Below are positions 38,668 to 43,230 of a stretch of 43,230 nt of DNA, piece after piece. Position 1 is the first letter of the stretch. The number at the start of each line of letters is the position of its first letter. The translations under genes were made by a program, and so were the position numbers. The DNA is from Mycobacterium angelicum (lineage in GTDB: Bacteria; Actinomycetota; Actinomycetes; Mycobacteriales; Mycobacteriaceae): positions 1-43,230 of the forward strand of contig NZ_MVHE01000046.1 of NCBI RefSeq assembly GCF_002086155.1, given 5' to 3'. The notes beneath the pieces are model-generated. The model was not told the DNA's origin, made no database searches, and saw nothing but the letters and a program-made list of their open reading frames with translations.

Positions 38668-39285
38668 CTAGGCAGAGGGTGCGGGATAGACGGTGAGCTC
38701 GCCGGTCGACACCGACTTGCCCGTCGAGATCTCCCAGGGCATGCCGGGCGCCCACCGTTCGAAGGACAGTAATAAGGACTCGTCGGCATTGGCGTAATCG
38801 ACGAAGTCCATCTCGCCGCCGGCCGGCAGTCCCGTTTCGCCTTCGGTGGTGTAGCCGGCGTGGCCGCGCTCCTGCTCGTGGAATGTCACGCCGTCCACGG
38901 CGTGCTGGCCACCGGGCTGGAGCTCACCCAGATCCGTGCGTTTGACCCACATCGCAAGTTCGAGGCGCCCGTCGTCCTCTTCGACGCTGAACCAGAGCGG
39001 CTGATCGCCGCCTTCCAGCAGGTGCTCCCACCACACGAACGGCCCCTCCCGGTAGGTGACCGATCCGCGCACCACGTAGTCGACGCCGCCGTGGCTGACG
39101 ATCGCGCCGGGCCCGAGTTGCCGGGGCCCGAATTGCGGTCCGAATGGCGAGGAGGCGCTGGACGACAACGGGTCCTGGCGTCCCGACGGCCGGCCCGGCT
39201 GCTTGGGGCGCCGCAGCGCCACGACGAGGACGACGATGGACGCCAAGAACAACGCCAGAGCGGCTATGACCAGCAGTGTTCCCAC
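38668..39285 (-). CDS. DUF4178 family membrane-anchored protein
   Basis: The 205-aa product has one N-terminal membrane helix (about 3-25, LLVIAALALFLASIVVLVVAL), a Pro/Ser-rich linker, and a DUF4178 domain from about 55 to 190 (LGPGAIVSHGGVDYVVRGSVTYREGPFVWWEHLL, WFSVEEDDGRLELAMW, MPWEISTGKSVSTGELTVYP). The family has no proven function and is often found next to DUF350 and SpeE-type genes. It matches Rv2597. It is the first gene of the five-gene minus-strand block, starting at GTG 39285 and reading away from ruvC. Confidence 0.86.
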   Translation of the reverse strand: MGTLLVIAALALFLASIVVLVVALRRPKQPGRPSGRQDPLSSSASSPFGPQFGPRQLGPGAIVSHGGVDYVVRGSVTYREGPFVWWEHLLEGGDQPLWFSVEEDDGRLELAMWVKRTDLGELQPGGQHAVDGVTFHEQERGHAGYTTEGETGLPAGGEMDFVDYANADESLLLSFERWAPGMPWEISTGKSVSTGELTVYPAPSA

Positions 39286-39373
39286 GCATACCCCTTCGTA
39301 CCGCGGCGAATGTGCGGTTTAACGTAACAGCTTTCGAGCGCGTGTCGTACCGGCTGCTGTCCGATGCGCACGC

Positions 39374-39396
39374 TAGGGTATCGAACAGCTGTTCGG
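39374..39396 (+). promoter_or_regulatory. LexA (SOS) box and -10 element upstream of ruvC
   Basis: TCGAAC-AGCT-GTTCGG at 39381-39396 matches the mycobacterial SOS box TCGAAC-N4-GTTCGA at all but the last base. It lies directly after TAGGGT (39374-39379), a TANNNT -10 box, so LexA would cover the transcription start. The ruvC start is 26 bases further on. Confidence 0.8.
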
Positions 39397-39422
39397 TTAC
39401 CGGTTGCGAGGTGGGAGCTGCG

Positions 39423-39977
39423 GTGCGGGTGATGGGCGTTGATCCCGGGTTGACGCGATGCGGGCTGTCGCTGATCGAGAGCGCGGGCGGGCGGCAGCTC
39501 ATCGCGCTGGACGTCGACGTGGTGCGCACCCCATCGGATGCGCCGCTGGCCGAGCGGCTACTGGCGATCAGCAACGCCGTCGACCACTGGCTGGATACGC
39601 ACCACCCCGACGTGCTGGCCGTCGAGCGGGTGTTCTCCCAGCTCAACGTGACGACGGTGATGGGTACCGCACAGGCCGGTGGCGTTGTCGCGCTGGCCGC
39701 GGCTAAGCGTGGCATCGATGTGCACTTTCATACGCCCAGTGAGGTCAAGGCCGCGGTCACCGGCAACGGCGCCGCCGACAAGGCCCAGGTCACCGCGATG
39801 GTCACCAGAATCCTTGCGCTGCAAGCCAAACCGACCCCGGCCGACGCCGCCGACGCGCTGGCTCTGGCGATCTGTCACTGCTGGCGAGCGCCGACGATCG
39901 CCCGGCTGGCCAAGGCGCAAGCCCTGGCGGCCCAGCAGCGCCGGGCATACCAGGCCAAGCTGAAGGCCGCGCGATGA
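39423..39977 (+). CDS. ruvC: Holliday junction resolvase
   Basis: The 184-aa RNase H-fold endonuclease cuts Holliday junctions. It starts VRVMGVDPGLTRCGLS with catalytic Asp7; further acidic residues are in AVERVFSQLN (Glu near 68) and PADAADALALAICH (Asp pair near 141-144). The GTG at 39423 gives the expected length (188 in M. tuberculosis); the frame is open up to 39276 but upstream it runs over the promoter and LexA box. It is first in ruvCAB, induced by DNA damage. The stop overlaps the ruvA start by 4 bases. Confidence 0.95.
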   Translation: MRVMGVDPGLTRCGLSLIESAGGRQLIALDVDVVRTPSDAPLAERLLAISNAVDHWLDTHHPDVLAVERVFSQLNVTTVMGTAQAGGVVALAAAKRGIDVHFHTPSEVKAAVTGNGAADKAQVTAMVTRILALQAKPTPADAADALALAICHCWRAPTIARLAKAQALAAQQRRAYQAKLKAAR

Positions 39978-40576
39978 TCGCTTCGGTGCGCGGTGAGGTG
40001 CTCGAGGTGGCCCTCGATCACGTGGTGATCGAGGCGGCCGGCGTCGGCTACCGGGTGAACGCGACGCCGTCGACGCTGGCGACGTTGCGGCAGGGCACCG
40101 AAGCCCGGCTGATCACCGCGATGATCGTGCGTGAAGATTCACAGACGTTGTATGGGTTCTCCGACACCGAAACGCGCGACCTGTTCCTGACGTTGCTGTC
40201 GGTGTCCGGTGTCGGGCCGCGGTTGGCCATGGCGACGCTGGCTGTGCACGACGCCGCGGCGCTGCGTCAGGCGCTGGCCGACGGTGACGTCACCGCGCTG
40301 ACCCGGGTGCCCGGCATCGGCAAGCGCGGCGCCGAGCGCATGGTCTTGGAGTTGCGCGACAAAGTTGGGGCGGTGGCCGCGGCCGGCGGGACGCCGCTGG
40401 TCAACGGGCATGCGGTGCGCAGCCCCGTGGTCGAGGCCCTCGTCGGCCTCGGGTTCGCTGCCAAACAGGCCGAGGAGGCCACCGACAGGGTGCTAAGCGG
40501 CGACCACCAAAACGGGGAAGTGACGACGTCCAGCGCCCTGCGTGCCGCCCTGTCGTTGCTGGGCAAGTCGAAATGA
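39974..40576 (+). CDS. ruvA: Holliday junction branch migration protein RuvA
   Basis: The 200-aa product has the N-terminal OB-fold (MIASVRGEVLEVALDHVVIEAAGVGYRV), two helix-hairpin-helix motifs (FLTLLSVSGVGPRLAMATLAVH near 75 and LTRVPGIGKRGAERMVLELRDK near 110) and a C-terminal RuvB-binding domain (VVEALVGLGFAAKQAEEA near 150). It binds the four-way junction as a tetramer and loads RuvB. It overlaps ruvC and ruvB by 4 bases each. Confidence 0.96.
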   Translation: MIASVRGEVLEVALDHVVIEAAGVGYRVNATPSTLATLRQGTEARLITAMIVREDSQTLYGFSDTETRDLFLTLLSVSGVGPRLAMATLAVHDAAALRQALADGDVTALTRVPGIGKRGAERMVLELRDKVGAVAAAGGTPLVNGHAVRSPVVEALVGLGFAAKQAEEATDRVLSGDHQNGEVTTSSALRAALSLLGKSK

Positions 40577-41610
40577 GCGAGGAACAACTCGATCGCGAAG
40601 TCTCGCCCGCGCTGACCGTCGGCGAGGGTGACATCGACGTCAGCCTGCGGCCCCGCTCGCTGCGCGAGTTCATCGGTCAGCCGCGGGTGCGCGAACAGCT
40701 GCAACTGGTCCTCGAGGGCGCTAAGAACCGCGGCAGCACACCGGACCACATTCTGCTGTCCGGTCCACCCGGTTTGGGCAAGACGTCGCTGGCGATGATC
40801 ATCGCCGCCGAGCTGGGCTCTTCGCTGCGGGTGACGTCGGGGCCCGCGCTGGAACGCGCCGGCGACCTGGCCGCGATGCTGTCCAATCTGGTCGCACACG
40901 ACGTGCTGTTCATCGACGAGATTCACCGCATCGCCCGGCCCGCCGAGGAGATGCTGTACCTGGCGATGGAGGATTTTCGCGTCGACGTGGTCGTCGGCAA
41001 AGGCCCCGGGGCGACATCGATTCCACTGCAGGTGGAGCCGTTCACGCTGGTCGGCGCGACCACCCGGTCCGGCGCGCTGACCGGCCCACTGCGTGATCGG
41101 TTCGGATTCACCGCGCACATGGATTTCTACGAGCCCACCGAGCTGGAACGGGTGTTGGCCCGCTCGGCGGGCATTCTGGGCATCGAGCTGGGCGCGGATG
41201 CAGGCGCGGAAATCGCCCGGCGCTCACGGGGCACACCGCGAATCGCCAACCGGCTGCTGCGCCGGGTTCGTGACTTCGCCGAGGTGCGCGCCGACGGCAT
41301 CATCACCCGCGACATCGCCAAGTCCGCGCTGGCGGTCTATGACGTCGACGAACTCGGCCTGGACCGGCTGGACCGGGCGGTGCTGTCGGTGCTCACCCGC
41401 AGCTTCGGCGGCGGGCCGGTTGGGGTATCGACGCTGGCGGTGGCGGTAGGGGAGGAGGCCACCACCGTCGAGGAGGTGTGCGAACCGTTCCTGGTCCGCG
41501 CCGGCATGGTCGCCCGCACCCCCCGCGGCCGGGTAGCCACCGCCCTGGCCTGGACGCACCTGGGCATGACTCCACCCGTCGGAGCCACGCAACCAGGGCT
41601 ATTCGAGTAG
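40573..41610 (+). CDS. ruvB: Holliday junction branch migration ATPase RuvB
   Basis: The 345-aa AAA+ motor has Walker A GPPGLGKT at 64-71, Walker B VLFIDEIHR near 114, sensor-1 LVGATTRSGALTGPLRDRFG near 158-177, and a C-terminal winged helix (TVEEVCEPFLVRAGMVARTPRGRVAT). It drives branch migration with RuvA. Length matches other mycobacterial RuvB (344). The start overlaps the ruvA stop by 4 bases. Confidence 0.97.
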   Translation: MSEEQLDREVSPALTVGEGDIDVSLRPRSLREFIGQPRVREQLQLVLEGAKNRGSTPDHILLSGPPGLGKTSLAMIIAAELGSSLRVTSGPALERAGDLAAMLSNLVAHDVLFIDEIHRIARPAEEMLYLAMEDFRVDVVVGKGPGATSIPLQVEPFTLVGATTRSGALTGPLRDRFGFTAHMDFYEPTELERVLARSAGILGIELGADAGAEIARRSRGTPRIANRLLRRVRDFAEVRADGIITRDIAKSALAVYDVDELGLDRLDRAVLSVLTRSFGGGPVGVSTLAVAVGEEATTVEEVCEPFLVRAGMVARTPRGRVATALAWTHLGMTPPVGATQPGLFE

Positions 41611-41618
41611 GAGAACCG

Positions 41619-42005
41619 ATGATCGCCGCCGCTCTGGTATTCGCCGCATTGGCCGCGCTATTGCACGTCTACATCTTCGTCATGGAGTCGCTGACCTGGA
41701 CCTCTGCGCGCACCCGCGCGACATTCGGCACCACGCCCGAAGAGGCGGAGACAACCAGGCTGCTGGCGTTCAACCAGGGCTTTTACAACTTGTTTCTGGC
41801 GATCGTCACCGGCGTAGGGATCGTTGCGGTCGCGACGGCGCATCAGGCGGTGGGCGCCGCGCTGATCTTTGCCGGCGTTGGATCGATGAGCGCGGCCGCG
41901 GCGGTCCTGCTGGTTTCCGCGCGGGACAAGGCGCGGGCCGCGATCACGCAGGGCACCTTTCCGGCGATCGCCGTCGTGCTGCTGGTGATCGGCCTGACGT
42001 CGTAA
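41619..42005 (+). CDS. DUF1304 family membrane protein
   Basis: The 128-aa product has four membrane helices: about 2-24 (AAALVFAALAALLHVYIFVMESL), 48-68, 73-93 and 104-126. The segments HVYIFVMESLTWTSARTRATFG and NQGFYNLFLAIVTG are characteristic of DUF1304. The function is unknown. It begins 9 bases after the ruvB stop, with GAGGAGA-like bases (GTAGGAGA) as ribosome binding site, so it may be transcribed with ruvCAB. The ATG at 41619 is chosen; the frame upstream overlaps ruvB. Confidence 0.88.
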   Translation: MIAAALVFAALAALLHVYIFVMESLTWTSARTRATFGTTPEEAETTRLLAFNQGFYNLFLAIVTGVGIVAVATAHQAVGAALIFAGVGSMSAAAAVLLVSARDKARAAITQGTFPAIAVVLLVIGLTS

Positions 42006-42068
42006 CTGGCCTCCCCAGTCACACCTGTCACAGCCGTCACGCCGAGCGGGCACATACCCGAACTGGAA

Positions 42069-42094
42069 ACGCGATATCACCGGCGATATCGCGT
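42069..42094. repeat. Long perfect inverted repeat (10-base arms, 6-base spacer)
   Basis: The arms are ACGCGATATC (42069-42078) and GATATCGCGT (42085-42094), with ACCGGC between. It lies 64 bases after the DUF1304 stop and 85 bases before the next gene. There is no T-run, so a regulator binding site is more likely than an intrinsic terminator, though an RNA hairpin is possible. Three GTCAC copies at 42018, 42027 and 42036, 9 bases apart, lie just upstream. Confidence 0.5.
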
Positions 42095-42178
42095 CTCAAC
42101 AAGCAGTCGTCCGGCGGCCATCGGTTACATCACCAGATCGGCCGGGTACCCAAGCCGGTACCAAACAAGGAGATTGCC

Positions 42179-42844
42179 ATGAAACACACTGAAGACCGTC
42201 CTGGCCGGTTGCGTATGCCACGCTCCCGCGGCACCGTGATCGGAGTACTCCTCGTGATTCTCGGCGCCTGGGGGGCGCTTATTCCCTTCGTCGGTCCTAA
42301 CTTCGACTTCGCTTACACGCCTGGCCACGCATGGACCACGGCGCGTGGCTGGCTCGAGGTGTTGCCCGGCGCCGCGACCGCCGTCGGCGGCCTGCTGCTC
42401 ATCGTTTCGGGAAACCGCGCCAGCGCGATGCTCGGCGGTTGGCTGGCGGCTCTGGGTGGCGCCTGGTTCGTAGTCGGCGGCGCGATCGCACCGCTGCTGA
42501 GCATCGGTTCCGTCGGCGACCCGGTCGCCGCCACCGCGCGCAAGCGCGCTGCACTGGAAATCGCTTATTTCTCCGGCCTCGGTGTGTTGATCACATTCCT
42601 CAGTGGGGCGGTCCTGGCGAGGTTGGCCGTCCGGCTGGCACGTGATGTCCGCGCGGTCGAACCCGTCGACACGCGGGTGGCGCACGAGCCCGCTCCGCAG
42701 CCGTACATGGATGCGGCCGAGCCCGAGCCGGCCGCCGTCTCCTCCCAGGCGCTCACCACGCCGCGTGCGGAGCAGTACCCGCCGGCGGCAGAGCCTGAGC
42801 CGCGGCACCGGGGCATGCCCTGGCGACACCGCGCCCACGTGTAG
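42179..42844 (+). CDS. Membrane protein of unknown function
   Basis: The 221-aa product has four membrane helices: about 19-39 (GTVIGVLLVILGAWGALIPFVG), 60-80, 84-106 and 128-150, followed by a 70-residue polar C-terminal tail rich in Pro, Glu and Ala. The first outer loop has NFDFAYTPGHAWTTARGWLEVLPG. I do not recognise a characterised family. An AAGGAGA ribosome binding site at 42167-42173 precedes the ATG. Positively charged residues at the N-terminus suggest it starts inside the cell, with the tail in the cytoplasm. A 26-base inverted repeat lies upstream. Confidence 0.8.
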   Translation: MKHTEDRPGRLRMPRSRGTVIGVLLVILGAWGALIPFVGPNFDFAYTPGHAWTTARGWLEVLPGAATAVGGLLLIVSGNRASAMLGGWLAALGGAWFVVGGAIAPLLSIGSVGDPVAATARKRAALEIAYFSGLGVLITFLSGAVLARLAVRLARDVRAVEPVDTRVAHEPAPQPYMDAAEPEPAAVSSQALTTPRAEQYPPAAEPEPRHRGMPWRHRAHV

Positions 42845-42874
42845 CGGCGATCGGCGGCGCCGGCCCGGTCCGGG

Positions 42875-43230
42875 TTAGCCCGACCGGCCGGCGCCGCCGT
42901 TGGAACCGGGGTAGCCAAAGAAGGTAAATCCGCCTCTGCCGCCGCCGCCGGCGCTGCCGCCGCGACCGCCGTCTTGTCCGCCGATGGGATTGAAGGCGCC
43001 CGGTCCTCCAGCGCCGGCCTCGTCGCCGGTGCCTCCATTGCCGGGACCACCGTTGCGACCCTCGGGAGTAACACCGTTGACCAGGGTTGCGCCAGCGCCG
43101 CCGCCGCCGCCGCCACCGACGCCGCCATCGGCCTCACCGCTGCCGATACCACCGGCGCCGCCGTGACCCGACTCGCCAACCGCGGCGGCATCACCGCCGG
43201 CGCCGCCCGTCCCGGCGATGGCGCCAGCAC
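42875..43230 (-). CDS. PE_PGRS family protein, C-terminal part (5' end outside window)
   Basis: On the minus strand the frame is open from the right window edge (first whole codon at 43228) to a TAA at 42877-42875. The visible 117 residues are Gly-Gly-X repeats (AGTGGAGGDAAAVGESGHGG, then EADGGVGGGGGGG) with a short less repetitive part (ATLVNGVTPEGRN) and an end at FTFFGYPGSNGGAGRSG. This is the PGRS domain of a PE_PGRS protein; the PE domain lies beyond the window. M. tuberculosis has PE_PGRS44 in the same place and orientation relative to ruvB, but orthology is not shown. Confidence 0.88.
   Translation of the reverse strand, partial: AGAIAGTGGAGGDAAAVGESGHGGAGGIGSGEADGGVGGGGGGGAGATLVNGVTPEGRNGGPGNGGTGDEAGAGGPGAFNPIGGQDGGRGGSAGGGGRGGFTFFGYPGSNGGAGRSG

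Noticed and set aside
39286..39422. A small toxin-antitoxin pair as in M. tuberculosis VapBC40
   Set aside because: The gap is only 137 bases and holds the ruv promoter and LexA box; no antitoxin or PIN-domain frame fits.
1..43230. CRISPR arrays, tRNA or rRNA genes, insertion sequences, transposases, integrases
   Set aside because: None was seen. The only regular repeats are PGRS codons and short operator-like sites.

Overview
The window is about 66% GC or higher by eye. It carries PE, PPE and PE_PGRS genes and the mycobacterial phosphatidylinositol-mannoside (PIM) operon, so it comes from a slow-growing Mycobacterium related to, but not the same as, M. tuberculosis. From about 21.3 kb to the right end the gene order matches, from memory, M. 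tuberculosis Rv2614c to Rv2591 in mirror orientation. The left 21 kb is accessory sequence whose order I do not recognise from M. tuberculosis.

Layout. (1) 1-1494 is the 3' end of a PE_PGRS gene. (2) 1513-11042 is an aromatic-catabolism region: an IclR regulator; a convergent cluster on the minus strand (class II aldolase/decarboxylase, BphB-like cis-dihydrodiol dehydrogenase, small unknown protein, Rieske dioxygenase beta and alpha subunits); a membrane Rieske protein overlapping a hemerythrin-like protein; a methyltransferase; and pcaH-pcaG-pcaB for ortho cleavage of protocatechuate. Together they suggest conversion of a phthalate-like aromatic acid to protocatechuate and on to the muconolactone branch. 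The substrate is inferred. (3) 11030-13317 is an EthR-like TetR repressor divergent from a PE/PPE pair, separated by a phased array of GTGTCGA half-sites. (4) 13323-20109 holds small metabolic and regulatory genes: a methyltransferase with a leader ORF, two related Cys-containing HTH regulators each near a small membrane protein, a cupin, a nitronate monooxygenase-like protein, DoxX, DUF1990, an aldo/keto reductase and a hotdog thioesterase. (5) 20282-21241 is a family 2 glycosyltransferase.

(6) 21370-27770 is the conserved operon thrS, HIT protein, pgsA1, patA, pimA and a NUDIX protein, almost all joined by overlapping stop and start codons. It makes phosphatidylinositol phosphate and the first acylated PIMs. 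(7) 27774-29303 is a PPE42-like protein with a C-terminal PE-PPE hydrolase domain. (8) 29610-32793 is pdxS, tesB-like, pdxT and yebC: PLP synthesis plus a thioesterase and a translation/transcription factor. The pdxH gene found here in M. tuberculosis is absent. (9) 32885-35650 is a complete 921-aa PE_PGRS gene sitting where M. tuberculosis has VapBC41. (10) 39285 down to 35661 on the minus strand is a five-gene block, DUF4178, DUF2617, DUF4247, DUF350 and speE, probably one membrane/polyamine unit. (11) 39423-41610 is ruvC-ruvA-ruvB behind a near-consensus LexA box. (12) 41619-42844 holds two small membrane proteins, and 42875-43230 is the 3' end of another PE_PGRS gene on the minus strand.

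The observations I rate highest are the phased operator array controlling the EthR-like gene and the PE/PPE pair (11684-11767), the speE/DUF block, the phthalate-like to pca gene set with its unknown 89-92-aa member and no electron-transfer partners, and the back-to-back leaderless promoters at the methyltransferase/pcaH junction. No tRNA, rRNA, CRISPR array or insertion sequence was recognised.
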